Notes: generated by a model not told the origin, from the sequence alone. A stretch of DNA of 64,000 nucleotides from Amoeboaphelidium occidentale (GCA_023515795.1 JALGPX010000028.1:1-64000); one strand, 5' to 3'; shown: positions 51,029-61,755, numbered from the stretch's first letter. Made by a program: numbers and translations.

Positions 51029-51853
51029 ATGACAACGTCAAACGTCTTGGAGAATGTATTTGGGACTCTGAGTCTCATCCTTCTCACAGCACAGTTGATA
51101 CCTCAGGTTTTGCACAGCTACCGCCGTGGTAGTACAGAAGGGTTGTCCATCAGCATGATGCTTCTTTGGTTTTTTGGTTGCTTGTTCCAAGTTCCGTATT
51201 TCATTTATGCCAACGTTTCTGTGCCGCTCATAGTCCAAGCAGTATGCTTTCAATTTCTCACAATGATTTGTATCATTCAAGATTGTTACTATGATAACCA
51301 GGGAAGGTGGGCTGGTTTGTTTAGAAAGAAGCGCATGAAACGATCATTAGATGATTCTCAAGTTGAGTTCAAGACAGCAGGTATTGATGAGCATGCTGGT
51401 CCATCTGAAGATAGCACAGATACTTTAAGCGTAGTTGAGGAAGCAGATCTTGTAACTTTCCAGCCAACGTTGCGTGTCAGAGTAACAAATTCGATTATTA
51501 CAACTGCTTTAGTTGCTATTGTTTGGGTGTGTTTTGAAGTTGGTTTTTACTTTTGGATGGTTGCAACAAACAGCTCTGCTTTGATCACAACAGTTGGGTT
51601 GATGTCGACGATAAGCACTATAATCGGTTTCATTCCGCAGTACGTTGTTGTTTTACGATCTCGAAATGCTGATGGGCTGAGCCTATTTTTCTTGGTAATG
51701 GATTGTTTGGGAGGAATATTTGGTGTGCTAAGTCTTTTGATGGCCGAAGGATCTCTTGATATCCTAGCAACCTTGATATTTGCATCAATAGCTATTGGGG
51801 AATTGGGATTAATTGCTTTATATTTCATCTTCAAGAAAAAGAATGCGTCGTAG
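51029..51853 (+). CDS. PQ-loop transporter-like protein, 274 aa
   Basis: This is a seven-segment PQ-loop protein of the vacuolar/lysosomal cystinosin-KDEL receptor-like superfamily. PQ-loop 1 is LIPQVLHSYRRGSTEGLS and PQ-loop 2 is FIPQYVVVLRSRNADGLS. A long hydrophilic loop (residues ~95-150, Lys/Arg then Asp/Glu-rich) divides the two halves. It differs from its divergent neighbour, which is 210 residues, by this central loop. Members of this group export cationic amino acids or act as receptors; the substrate here is unknown. Start at ATG 51029, no intron. Confidence 0.82.
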   Translation: MTTSNVLENVFGTLSLILLTAQLIPQVLHSYRRGSTEGLSISMMLLWFFGCLFQVPYFIYANVSVPLIVQAVCFQFLTMICIIQDCYYDNQGRWAGLFRKKRMKRSLDDSQVEFKTAGIDEHAGPSEDSTDTLSVVEEADLVTFQPTLRVRVTNSIITTALVAIVWVCFEVGFYFWMVATNSSALITTVGLMSTISTIIGFIPQYVVVLRSRNADGLSLFFLVMDCLGGIFGVLSLLMAEGSLDILATLIFASIAIGELGLIALYFIFKKKNAS

Positions 51854-51911
51854 TAACGAAGTCGGTGGTGTTCCTTTTGAATTTGTTTGAAACGAGAGAA
51901 GAATCACGTGA

Positions 51912-53004
51912 ATGAATAATAGATACTTGAAAGCAGCAAAATCATTCGTGTTTGACGAATTTGGCGCACCAAATAAAGTGCTTAGGTTCTTGTTACTATT
52001 GACTCGTGCTTATTATTGCTAGCGCCAGAAACATTAACCTCGGACAGCTTGGGGCAACGTCTTTGCTGTTGAAATTCAAGTATGCTCCAATAAACCCGTC
52101 TGATATTAATCAGATACAGGGAGTGTATCCCATTAGACCAGATGTTCCGAATGCATTTGCTGGAAACGAAGGCTTGGCAGAGGTTGTTCAGGTTGGTTCT
52201 GGTCTAGGTCAAAAATGGGTTGAAGGAGATCTTGTTATTCCAACTAAGCCATGTTTTGGTACCTGGCGTAACTATGCTGTCGCTAAACCTGAAGATTTGG
52301 TGAAACTACCAAAAGATACTCCGCATTTGGAGGCTGCCACGCTTTCTGTGAATTTATGCTCAGCTTATCGCATGATCAAAGACTTTTCTGGTTGCAAAGG
52401 AAGAATAATTCAGAATGCAGCAAATTCTGGTGTAGGGAGATACGTTATTCAGTTGGCTAAAGTATGGGGATATGAAACAGTTAATATAATCAGAAAACGA
52501 GACGATGTTTCAAAGCTTGTTCAGGAGCTACAAGATATTGGGGCATCGGAAATTATATTCCAAGAGGACTTAGTTTCTAGTCGTGCATCTTTGAAGGAAA
52601 AGTATCCAGGCGGTTTTGACTTAGCATTGAATTGTGTTGGAGGAAATGTTGCAGTTGAAATGCTGCGCCACTTAAAAGACGGTGGAACAATGGTGACTTA
52701 CGGCGCAATGTCCAGAGAACCGATTTCTGTTCCTGCATCTTTGTTGATCTTCAAAGATATTGCGTTACGTGGATTCTGGATGGGCAAGTGGAAACAAGAT
52801 CATTCTTCAAGCAAAGAGTATTCTGAAATGATGAAACAATTATTGGATTACATCAAGACGGGCCAGATAAAATCCCAACCGGTTCATGTTATCGACTTGG
52901 ACTTTTCGCACGACAACAAAATTTTAGAGAACACTTTGAAGGACGCTCTAACATTGGCATCGAAGCCATATTTGGACAAAAAAGTAGTTTTAAAAATGAC
53001 ATAA
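51912..53004 (+). CDS. MECR: mitochondrial trans-2-enoyl-CoA/ACP reductase
   Basis: This enzyme does the last reduction of mitochondrial type II fatty acid synthesis (yeast Etr1). Exon 1 (51912-51985) encodes MNNRYLKAAKSFVFDEFGAPNKVL, the second exon is 52023-53004, and the intron is 37 nt with an unusual GTTCTT donor. The product is 351 residues. Motifs are APINPSDINQIQGVYP (with the proton-donor Tyr), GNEGLAEV, IQNAANSGVGRYVIQLAK (NADPH loop) and VGGNVAVEMLRHL. The N-terminus is short but basic. It converges with prephenate dehydratase, 14 bp between stops. Confidence 0.93.
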
Positions 53005-53018
53005 ATGCCTATTTTAAT

Positions 53019-54023
53019 TCACATACCATACGCTCCGCCCATAGGTGAGGCTGAACCGCTGGAACTTGAAAAGCTTGGGTAACTCCCGAAAATTTTAACA
53101 TCATTAGCAAACTCTCTCAAATTCTCCAGTGCGTTTCTAACAACCTCTTTGTTTTGACCACCATCAATGTCAACATAAATGACGTATTCCCAAGGACTAC
53201 GAGTAGAAGTCAAAGAAGAATAAGCTCTTGGAGATGGTCTTGTTTCAATACTGTGAACGTTGATGTCACGGAACGCAAAGCAACCCAAAGCCTTAAAAAT
53301 CATACCAGGTGAATTTTTCAGCAATAAAGCAACGCTAGTCTTATTGGATCCTCTCTGTGAAGAAATTGTTAGTTGTTCAGTACTCAGAGGTTTCTGCGCC
53401 AACAAAAGATAGCGTGTAGCACTCATCAAATCATTCTCGACATTCTCCTTCAGCATACGCAATCCATACACGGAAGCTGCAGCAGGATTTGCAATAACAG
53501 CAGCTTTCACTAAATGCTTCTCCTTCAGCAAGCGAGCAGAGTTGGCAGTATCTTGCATTCCATGAATGACCAAGTTTCCCTTTCTAGCAGCCTTAATTTC
53601 ATTCAAAATATTCGAGCACTGTTCTAAAACATGCGGATGACTGTAAACTTCTTCAATATCACTCAGCTGGTTTATGTCTGTCCCTGCTAGTAGAGCGTTT
53701 TGTTCATGCACTGTCCATTCGCCAACAATGTGCACTGAACCAGCATTACTCAACAAGTCATACAACTGTGCAAATGTTCCGGAATGAGTATTCTCAATGG
53801 GTAACAAAGCGAAGGATATTTCATTTGCCTTCAGCTTCGCAAATACATCATCCAAAGCTTCGAAGCCGTGCGTTTCAAAAGAAGGCGCCTTCTCTTCTGC
53901 GCTACTGAAAAGCGGATGTTGCAAATTGTTGTTGAGTTTTAAGTTGTTAAAGAAAGCCCTAATGGCCACTTCACTGTGTGCGCCAGTTGATCCCTGGAAT
54001 CCAACTTTGACGGCTTGTTTCAT
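53019..54023 (-). CDS. PHA2: prephenate dehydratase with ACT domain
   Basis: This enzyme converts prephenate to phenylpyruvate in phenylalanine synthesis. The 334-residue product starts MKQAVKVGFQGSTGAHSEVAI (catalytic-domain signature) and contains FALLPIENTHSGTF. The C-terminal ACT domain (KTSVALLLKNSPGMIFKAL, VHSIETRPSP) binds phenylalanine for feedback inhibition. It is the bacterial and fungal monofunctional architecture, without a chorismate mutase fusion. ATG 54023 was used; nine more codons are open only from TTG. Confidence 0.93.
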   Translation of the reverse strand: MKQAVKVGFQGSTGAHSEVAIRAFFNNLKLNNNLQHPLFSSAEEKAPSFETHGFEALDDVFAKLKANEISFALLPIENTHSGTFAQLYDLLSNAGSVHIVGEWTVHEQNALLAGTDINQLSDIEEVYSHPHVLEQCSNILNEIKAARKGNLVIHGMQDTANSARLLKEKHLVKAAVIANPAAASVYGLRMLKENVENDLMSATRYLLLAQKPLSTEQLTISSQRGSNKTSVALLLKNSPGMIFKALGCFAFRDINVHSIETRPSPRAYSSLTSTRSPWEYVIYVDIDGGQNKEVVRNALENLREFANDVKIFGSYPSFSSSSGSASPMGGAYGM

Positions 54024-54086
54024 CGTGCGAAAATTTTGGAAGGTTTGCAAGAGGCCAAATAGGCATTCAAAAAGAGTAGAAAATAG

Positions 54087-54593
54087 TTACATCTTTATTC
54101 CTGATTTCTTGTTTACAGCCGACACAGCTTCATCGCTGTTTCTTTCATTATGATCATCAATTGAAACTGCGCGCTTTCGTTTACCTTGTCTTGTTTTAGC
54201 TTCAGGGTGAGGTACATTCAGTATTCCGTAGCTAGACAGAACATTTTCCAAATAGGCTATCCGTTTGTTAGCGTTGTTCAATTCCTGCGCTAGCATGATA
54301 CTTGAGTCCCAGTCTTGTTTCAAGTGTAAAACAGCTTTGCTTAGAGTTAACTTATCAGAGTGGCATTTAAGTAAAGAAGACGCGATTTTCTTGCAGGATT
54401 TGCAGGATTTCTCATCTTCTTCTGTTGGGGCATCCAAAGCAGCACCAATAACGTTCTGATATTTCTCATATATTGATGAAACAGCATCAGGATTCCTAAC
54501 GACTTCTGATAACACATCACTAACTGGCTGCATCTTCTCTCTAACAGCAAAAGACGTATTTGCATTTGAAATATTGGCTGTTTCGTTTTGCAT
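54087..54593 (-). CDS. orphan helical protein, 168 aa
   Basis: The family is unrecognised. From ATG 54593 the product has a coiled-coil-like middle (LTLSKAVLHLKQDWDSSIMLAQELNNANKRIAYLENVLSSYG), a CKSCKK pair of cysteines and a strongly basic C-terminus (RQGKRKRA), likely a nuclear localisation signal. The gene ends with KKSGIKM. It lies between prephenate dehydratase and the inverted-repeat element, on the minus strand. Kinetochore or chromatin adaptor roles would fit the shape, but nothing supports a name. Confidence 0.6.
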   Translation of the reverse strand: MQNETANISNANTSFAVREKMQPVSDVLSEVVRNPDAVSSIYEKYQNVIGAALDAPTEEDEKSCKSCKKIASSLLKCHSDKLTLSKAVLHLKQDWDSSIMLAQELNNANKRIAYLENVLSSYGILNVPHPEAKTRQGKRKRAVSIDDHNERNSDEAVSAVNKKSGIKM

Positions 54594-54785
54594 TTGGAAC
54601 ACGAGTACAAAAATGGAACGAAACCAATCCGGATTGTGCACAATCCAAGTCTACTAGTGAGTAGTGTACTGCCAGAGATGGGTACCTGAAATTACTACAC
54701 GAGTACTACCCGGTTTAGTACCTGAGTACTAGGTTTAGACATATGTGAAACGAAAAATTTTAACTTTAAAAGTCGGTTTTCTTCC

Positions 54786-54793
54786 NNNNNNNN
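54786..54793. other. assembly gap (8 N) with duplicated 104-bp flanks
   Basis: 54682-54785 recurs as 54794-54897 with one A/G change. The gap is probably an unmerged overlap. Confidence 0.85.
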
Positions 54794-54934
54794 GTACCTG
54801 AAATTACTACACGGGTACTACCCGGTTTAGTACCTGAGTACTAGGTTTAGACATATGTGAAACGAAAAATTTTAACTTTAAAAGTCGGTTTTCTTCCCGT
54901 CAGAAAACAAAAATTAGTCATGATATAATAAATA

Positions 54935-55057
54935 ATGTCAGACATCATTATAATTGACTCGGATACACCACAGACCACTACTACCATCGATTTGACTCAC
55001 GATACATCTGTTTTGTTCTCTTTTGACGTTAGAATGAATCGAAACGATCATAATTGA
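54935..55057 (+). CDS. small ORF with two SUMO-interaction-like motifs (40 aa)
   Basis: A 40-codon ATG-to-TGA frame. It contains DIIIIDSD at residues 3-10 and TIDLTHD at 17-23, both of the hydrophobic core plus acid form of SUMO-interacting motifs, separated by a Thr-rich stretch. Tandem SIMs near the N-terminus are typical of SUMO-targeted ubiquitin ligases. No RING or second exon is seen downstream. It may be the first exon of a lost gene, a captured fragment inside the inverted-repeat element, or chance. Confidence 0.3.
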   Translation: MSDIIIIDSDTPQTTTTIDLTHDTSVLFSFDVRMNRNDHN

Positions 55058-55303
55058 TCATGAAACTATGGTATTCAGGTAGGTACCCCATGGTACTACA
55101 ATTCTAGTACCCATGTAGTGGGTAGGGCGTACACTATCATTATGAAAAAGGAAATGGGTAACGCGACAGCTGGTTCTTATAGCAGAGTTGTTTGGACTTA
55201 TGGCTTACTTCAGGTGATGATGGCTTATGTCAGCTGATCATATGCGCGCAGAGTTGGTTGGACTGAATCGTTGCTATGGAAACAGTGTCTTTAGTGATAT
55301 GGA

Positions 55304-56308
55304 TTACATCCAGTTGGTGCGCATCCAGTCAGTAACAGATTGAAACACTACAAGAAGAATACCACCACCAGGTCCTAGTCTAATCACTTTCGGAGTGAAA
55401 CCCTTCCATAACGCTTTAACACCTTCTTCTCTAGCGATCTGAGCCAAACCTGGAATTGCCCAGCCACTGTAAACATTATTTTGAACTCGGCTCTTCACGA
55501 CATCAAAAGGAGTGTTGAAAAAAGTAGCGACTGTTCCACCGACTAATCCAGCAACGAATCTTGTGCCCATTTGACCAAAAGAGTCTTCAAGTTTCATAGA
55601 TTTTACACCGTCTGTCACAACTCCAATTAAACCAAAGTAAGCACCAGACCAGATTCTAAAACCATAAACGATCATCAGAAGTTATCACATTACCCGTGCC
55701 TCCACAAAGTGCTCTCTAATCCTCTTGAAAATGCAAACACACCCTCCTCTGTGATAATTTTTCTTAAACAGTCTAAAGTGTTTTTGTAACGAGCTGCATT
55801 AGCCTTGTCTTGCAAGCGGATTTTAACAAGTTCGAAAGGAACCACAACAAATGCCTCAGTGCATCCAGCTGCAACTCCTGTAAGAACCGGAAGGAAAGGC
55901 CTCCATTGACGTTTAACTTCTGCGCTCGCATCTGCCTTATCCAAACCAATAAGCGATGAGAATAGAGTGGTATATTGCTCGTTAGCTGCAAATTTAATGG
56001 CCCTCTTCGGCGCTTCCATCAGAATAGGCGGAACTATGCCACGGTAGAGTCTACCGAAACCCTCTTCCTTAATAATCTTTCGAAACGCATCAAGAATCGA
56101 CGTGTACTGGGCTCCTCCAGATGCTTTGGTTTGTAACTGAAATCTGGTTTTAACTAAAGCATCAGCATAATCTTTGGCTCGCAGACATACCCAAGTCAAG
56201 CGGATACATAATCAAGATTTCTGAAGTCCCTGCAATACCTCCTGCAGCAAATTGGTACAGGAATGGTAGCGGTTTCTTAGCCGCGCTGTTTCCTTGTGGA
56301 TTCGACAT
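55304..56308 (-). CDS. ODC1: mitochondrial 2-oxodicarboxylate carrier
   Basis: This inner-membrane carrier exchanges 2-oxoadipate and 2-oxoglutarate. Exons 56191-56308, 55694-56153 and 55304-55655, with introns of 37 and 38 nt, give 309 residues (yeast 310). Three mitochondrial-carrier repeats are present, with PxD/ExxK signatures YPLDLVKTR (the Val codon is split by intron 1), VPFELVKIR and TPFDVVKSR. LWRHGIWSGAYFG spans intron 2 and matches this subfamily. Odc carriers serve lysine metabolism. Confidence 0.9.
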
Positions 56309-56328
56309 ATGAAAAAGAAGTAACAAGT

Positions 56329-56784
56329 CTATTGCTTCGACTTCTCTTGGATTTCATGCACATAACTAGAAATCGCAATCTTGTACTTCTCAAGTAAATC
56401 TGGTGGTAGCAAATTGTTTAAATGGTTGCTCTGGATAAAGTGGTGCACTAAGAGAGACGGAATAACGTTCTTATGAACTTGCAATAAAAAAGTTCCAACC
56501 TTTAAATCTAGAGAGAGTTCCGCTATGATGGCATCATTATTCTCTTTCAGCTCAGCAGTAGAAGAGGCAATAACGTCTGCGCTTGACTCTTTGGATTCTT
56601 TTTCCTTGGTATCTTCTCTTGAGTTGTTGTGAAAGCTCGATTTTCTTCCTCCTCTACCACTGTGACCTCCTCTACTAGGCCCATTGTAATTCTTCTTGTA
56701 TGGCCTACCCCTACTATTGAAGTTACTGACTCTTCTATCTTTCCGCACAGATTCTTCCTGCTTCGAATTGTTCTCGGAGTCCAT
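56329..56784 (-). CDS. orphan RGG/RS-rich protein, 151 aa
   Basis: The family is unrecognised. The first half is basic and glycine-rich (SRGRPYKKNYNGPSRGGHSGRGGRKSS), a likely RNA-binding, arginine-methylated tail. The second half is a compact helical segment (LKVGTFLLQVHKNVIPSLLVHHFIQ...LLPPDLLEKYKIAISSYVHEI) that may be a protein-binding domain. Start at ATG 56784. It lies head-to-tail between the carrier and Cmc2 on the same strand. Confidence 0.6.
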   Translation of the reverse strand: MDSENNSKQEESVRKDRRVSNFNSRGRPYKKNYNGPSRGGHSGRGGRKSSFHNNSREDTKEKESKESSADVIASSTAELKENNDAIIAELSLDLKVGTFLLQVHKNVIPSLLVHHFIQSNHLNNLLPPDLLEKYKIAISSYVHEIQEKSKQ

Positions 56785-56807
56785 CGCAACAAACAAAAAA
56801 AGAATAT

Positions 56808-57047
56808 CTATTTCCAGTCTAGCTCAAGCTCTTCCATTGTCTTTTCTATCTTGGCATTCCTTTCTTTCATAGCCTTGTTGTTCTGCAGCCTTTTCAGGTC
56901 TCGCTGTAGCTTCATGCATGCACTCATTTGTTCGTATAATGCGCTACAGCCATTATAGTATCTCTTCCACGTAGCGTTGCAGGCATCATATTCAAAGATT
57001 AGATTAGCGCATTCAGAATACATTGGGTCATTTGTATTAGCGTGCAT
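56808..57047 (-). CDS. CMC2: twin-CX9C protein Cmc2-like
   Basis: This is a mitochondrial intermembrane-space protein for cytochrome oxidase assembly. The 79-residue product has two CX9C motifs (CANLIFEYDAC and CSALYEQMSAC) forming the CHCH hairpin, then a charged helical tail. The length equals the Cmc2 family, although other twin-CX9C proteins of this size exist. It is imported by the Mia40 disulfide relay rather than by a presequence. Confidence 0.8.
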   Translation of the reverse strand: MHANTNDPMYSECANLIFEYDACNATWKRYYNGCSALYEQMSACMKLQRDLKRLQNNKAMKERNAKIEKTMEELELDWK

Positions 57048-57450
57048 CGTGAAGGTATTGAGGAATTTGTTGAGGTCAAAGGGCAGAAAAGATTGGCCAA
57101 AAGATTTACGTCATCCTTCTTCTTCAAACTGTTAAACTCTCAAAGAGACGGATTCTGGTAATATGCTCATTGATGCTATGAATGCGTTTACAGAAATCCA
57201 GTTAATTGAAACCTGACGTCGCTGTTCAATTTAATGGGACTCGGGAGAAACAGTAGCTTTCACCGATAATTGATAAAGTGCTTTACAGTCTTGGTGAAAT
57301 GGAATTGTTTGCACAATGGAAGTTGTGCCGAATTTGATCCGGGAAACAATGCGAGTAAAATTTCATTGGGAATCAATCTTTGAGACAACGATGCTGCATT
57401 CAAGTTAATGATAGCTATCTAGGAATATTACTCACACAATTACTGTTTTA
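57048..57450. other. intergenic, about 400 bp
   Basis: This separates the CMC2 start from the MCM4 stop. I see no coding sequence or cloverleaf. The AATAAA for MCM4 (minus strand, 57447-57452) overlaps the MCM4 stop codon. Confidence 0.5.
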
Positions 57451-60165
57451 TTAGATTTGGGGCAATTCAGCAGATTCTTCATTCAACTCGTCCATCAACT
57501 TATCAAACTCGGCCAAACTAAAGTTACGGTGCAACTCAGTACTCAACTGTTTCAACATATCTTCTCTGGAGCCTCCTTTCTTTAATAACTCCTTAAGAGC
57601 ATTCTTTGCCTGCACGTCTCTCTGACGTTCACTTGAACTCTTGCCAGTTGTTAACAAATCCATGTCAATAAGTCCAGTAATTGGATCCAAGCAACTCAAC
57701 ATAAGCGCATCCTTGATCAACCTTACGGTCTCAACCGCATCATTTAGTTCAACAGTCTCAGACAGACGCATCTTTGCATGCGCTTCAGCTAAACGGACCA
57801 TACCTTCTAATAAACGTGTCGTGGCTGACAAGTTGCGATTGTTCCTGAATTGAACATACTCCTGGCAAATAAATTCAACAACTTCGTCAGATAACTCTGG
57901 CTGGATGTTTCTCCTGGCATGGCTAATATACGCAGAGAATGTCGGAATATCAACAATATCTTGCAGCCTGCTCTGCAACTCAGCATCAGGCGGCATGTAC
58001 AATGAAACAATATGATGGGCTAACATAGTATCGTTACCTTCATCTTGCTTGTCTAACATAAGATAGATAACATCAAATCTAGACAACAATGTTGGAGGCA
58101 AGTTCAAATTCTTTGGTAAAGACAATTTAGCATTCCATTTAGAGTGAATAGGATTAGCAGCTGCAAGAAGCGACGTTCTAGCATTCAGAGTAGCAATGAT
58201 ACCACTCTTTGCAACAGAAACAGTCTGCTGTTCCATGACTTCGTGTAAAATAGACCTTGTACTATCATTCATCTTATCAAACTCATCGATGCAACAGATT
58301 CCTCCATCAGACAAGACTAATGCACCGCTCTCCAGAACAAGTTGCTTTGTTTCAGCGTCTCTAGTCACAGATGCTGTCAAACCAACTGAAGAAGAACCTT
58401 TGCCAGAGGTATACAAGCCTCTTGGAGCCAATCTGTGAGCATACATAAGAAGTTGAGACTTACTTGTTGCTGGATCACCACAAAGCAACACATGGATATT
58501 CCCTCTTTTCTTAGGGCCATCTTTCAAGTCACTTCCTCCAAAAAGCTGAAGCAATACAGCCTTCTTTGCATCTAAATGACCAAAAATTGAAGGAGCCAAT
58601 GATTTTGCAAGTCTCTCAAACAGATTCGGATCTTTCGACAACTCAGTTATTTTTTCCATCAAACCTATTCCACGTGTGTCATCAAGTTTGCTCTCAAGCA
58701 TATACTCAATCCTTTCAGAGTCTTTTTCCAACAAGTCTTCGTTCTTGTCTGCTTCTTGAACGCTCTTAATGTTGTTGTGATGAATTCCCCTGATATGCAA
58801 AACATCAACAAAAGTTTTGAAAACAGCCTTAGTCACCGTTTGCTTAGGATTAATACGAACCGGCATACCCTTGTAAATCCCAGTAACTTCGATTCGATCA
58901 CCAGCCTTGGTACAATCAACCAGCTCGTCATAAACAACAAGATGAACCGTTTGCGGTGTCTGACCATCTTGAACTTTATCAGGCATTTCTTGCATTCTGA
59001 TAATCTGCTTACTGTAGAACGAAGATCTTTCCGAAACAAACTGCATGTATCCACCGCAACCTTCTCTCATACAAAAATTTGGATCATCCAGTTTTCCGTT
59101 ATCGACTTGAACAATAACCGAGTGATCACACTTATTGCATGTAAAAAAGCCTGAGCGTAATTCTGGAATAACACTGCTAACTCTGATGACAAACCCCTTG
59201 ACGGTGGTCAACTTTTCCAAGTCTTCAGGGTTCAACTCGCGCAAATTAATTTCTCTCTGCAAATTATATGGCCTAACTCTCATGGCAACATCATCAAGAG
59301 AGATCTCATCCAAATCCGAATTTCTCACCAATTCTTGAGCAACCATTGTTACAACATGATCGAATACACTCAAAATAATTTCTTGAGGATAATTAACAAG
59401 CTGATCATACAATTGTTGTCCAACTTCGCCATATGCTTTCAAATTCATGCAGTCCAAGTTCAGCTGAGTTACACCATCTGCAAGACGCTGCAACAAAATC
59501 TTTGGATAGTAGGGTCTGCGATCTTCGTCGCTAATCTCTTGAGAGCATTTTCTGCCATTTGTCAATAACTCCCACTCCAACCTTGTCGCAATAGTAAAAT
59601 TCATAAGAAAATCACGGAACTTGACCATGGACTCATTAGGATCCACTTTCGTGCCCCAAACAAACATTTTGATCGCAGCAGGATCAGCTTCACTCATAAC
59701 AGCATCTGTTCCGGGATTCAAATCATCACTCTCAAGGCGATCCATACTGCGTGGTGCATCATTCTGACGAACTAAAAATTGTCTCAGATTATGGTTCGCT
59801 GCAATATCGTTCCTTTGTGAATTTCTGGGAGTTGAAACAGCAGTTCTATCCAAAGCAGAATTAAAATCAGATCTTAAACCAGCGGTAGAAGGATAAACCA
59901 TGGGCGAGCTCTCGTCTAAAATCAATTAAAGCTTGGCACGCATAACAAAATTACTTTGAGGAACTGGGCGGTTTGCTCTGACAGGAGTCTTTGGGATTTG
60001 TCCTACTTCCGAATTTGGGTCCATATTTTCCTTTGCATCCTCATGAGAATAATTCATTGGGGATGATGAGCCCTTCTTCGTTTGGGATTCATTTCTTAAT
60101 TGCTGCACTCTTGGAGTTCCGAACTGTCTTGGCTTCTGGTCTGAAGGACGCACAGGAGAAGTCAT
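57451..60165 (-). CDS. MCM4: replicative helicase subunit Mcm4
   Basis: Mcm4 is one of six subunits of the Mcm2-7 helicase. Exons 59955-60165 and 57451-59915, with a 39-nt intron, give 891 residues (yeast 933). The Ser/Pro-rich, disordered N-terminus carries several S/TP sites for CDK/DDK. A zinc module (CNKCDHSV...CMREGC) lies in the N-domain. The AAA+ domain shows Walker A GDPATSKSQLL, Walker B CIDEFDKM and the arginine finger SRFD. LFGGSDLKDGPKKRG before Walker A is MCM4-typical. The stop codon overlaps AATAAA. It is divergent from DBP5, with 155 bp between starts. Confidence 0.97.
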
Positions 60166-60320
60166 CTCGTAGATTGTTGAAACAACAACAACAATTCCCG
60201 TAACAACAATAACAGCTTCGATTCTGTTTGAGGGCCTTCCTTTCGCATCATTAAAATTTAATTTATTGTTAAAGTGCCCCAGTTCACTTCAGCATAATTT
60301 TTCCGTGTATTGAATTCATC

Positions 60321-61729
60321 ATGAGTGCGACTGAAGGTGCGATATCGCGTCCAATTAAGCTGACCTCTCCTTAGATTTAACCTCAAAGATGGATAACTTG
60401 GACGCTTCAAAGGAAGAACCTATTCCGGTTAAGCCTACCGCCTTGCTCGAGTCAAAGCACGATGTTGAGATCGAATTGGCAGATGATTCCGATAGGGCTA
60501 AGTTGCTATCTGCTACAACATTCGAGGCGATCATCTCTAATCCTGATATACTTAAAGGAGTCTACGCCATGGGATATCAGAAGCCTTCGAAAATTCAAGG
60601 AACTGCTGTGCCCTTGTTGTTGAGTACTCCGTATAAGAATTTTATTGGTCAAAGCCAGAGCGGTTCAGGAAAGACTGGTGCATTTTCGCTTACGATTCTG
60701 TCTCGTATAGACAAGAGCATTGGACAGACCCAGGCACTTGTTTTGGCACCCACAAGAGAGCTTGCTAATCAGATAATTAGCGTTATCAAGCAGATGTCCC
60801 AATTTTCCGGAATAAGCAGCGTACTGGCTGTTAAAGATTCCGTTCCGCGTGGTGGCACATTATCAGATCATATTGTTGTTGGTACACCTGGAACTGTGCA
60901 AGATTTGTTGCGTAGGAAGGCTATTTTAGCGGATCAGATCCGTATATTTGTTATTGATGAAGCTGATGTATGTTATACTTAAAATCTGATTATTAACTCT
61001 TTAAAGGTGATGTTGGACCACCAGGGAATGGGAGATCAAACTATCAAAGTCAAGAAGTTTTTACCAAGAGACTGCCAGATTGTTTTGTTTTCTGCTACTT
61101 ACAGGGAAGATGTTGCAAGATTTGCTGAGAGAGTAGTCCCTAATGCAAATAAGATCAGTTTAAAGAGAGAAGAATTATCTGTGGATGCTATTAAGCAGCT
61201 GTACATTGATTGTCAGAACGAAGAAGAAAAGGCTCGTGTTTTGTCGCTCATGTATGGAGTTTGTACCATTGGTCAGAGCATAGTTTTTTGCAATCGTAAA
61301 GACACGAGTGAGAAAATTGCAGCAAAACTAAGAGCAGACGGTCATCTGGTCACTGTTATTCACGGATCGCTTGACCCGTCAGAGAGAGATCGCATATTTA
61401 ATTCTTATAAGAACGGTGAAACTAAAGTTCTGATATCCACCAATGTTCTGGCAAGAGGAATCGATGTTCTAGATGTCAACGTGGTCATTAACTTTGATCT
61501 GCCAACAGACCAGAGAGGAAATCCAGACTTTGAAACGTATTTGCACAGAATCGGAAGAACTGGCCGTTTTGGAAGACATGGAATAAGTGTAAATTTAGTG
61601 CACGACGGAAAAACAAGATCGCTGAATGCAGAAATTGAAAAGTATTTCGGAAAGATGATAACAAAGGTCAGTGCTGAAGATCCTGTTGTTATGGAAAAGG
61701 AACTGAAAGATGCCCTAAAGAACCGTTAA
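60321..61729 (+). CDS. DBP5: DEAD-box RNA helicase Dbp5/DDX19
   Basis: Dbp5 remodels mRNPs at the cytoplasmic face of the nuclear pore. Exons 60321-60336, 60375-60967 and 61007-61729, with introns of 38 and 39 nt, give 443 residues. Exon 1 has 16 bases (MSATE). Motifs are the Q region (GYQKPSKIQ), Walker A SQSGSGKTGAF, PTRELANQ, DEAD split from VML by intron 2, SAT, and HRIGRTGRFGRHG. The intron after DEAD would break the helicase if unspliced. It converges with RLP24, 26 bp between stops. Confidence 0.95.
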
Positions 61730-61755
61730 CAAAAAATAAAACACATAATGCTAAT

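Larger units (their letters stand above)
54663..55135. mobile_element. putative non-autonomous inverted-repeat element (MITE-like)
   Basis: Imperfect inverted ends are seen: AGTGTAC..GCC....ATGGGTACC on the left (54663-54686) and its complement GGGTACT/GTACCCAT...GTACACT on the right (55106-55135). Both end regions are crowded with GTAC palindromes (GGTACC, AGTACT). The left end begins CAGAGATGGGTA, resembling hAT-type termini. No clean target duplication was found, and the 8-N gap inside duplicates 104 bp, so the true length is nearer 360 bp. It contains the SIM-bearing small ORF. Confidence 0.4.
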
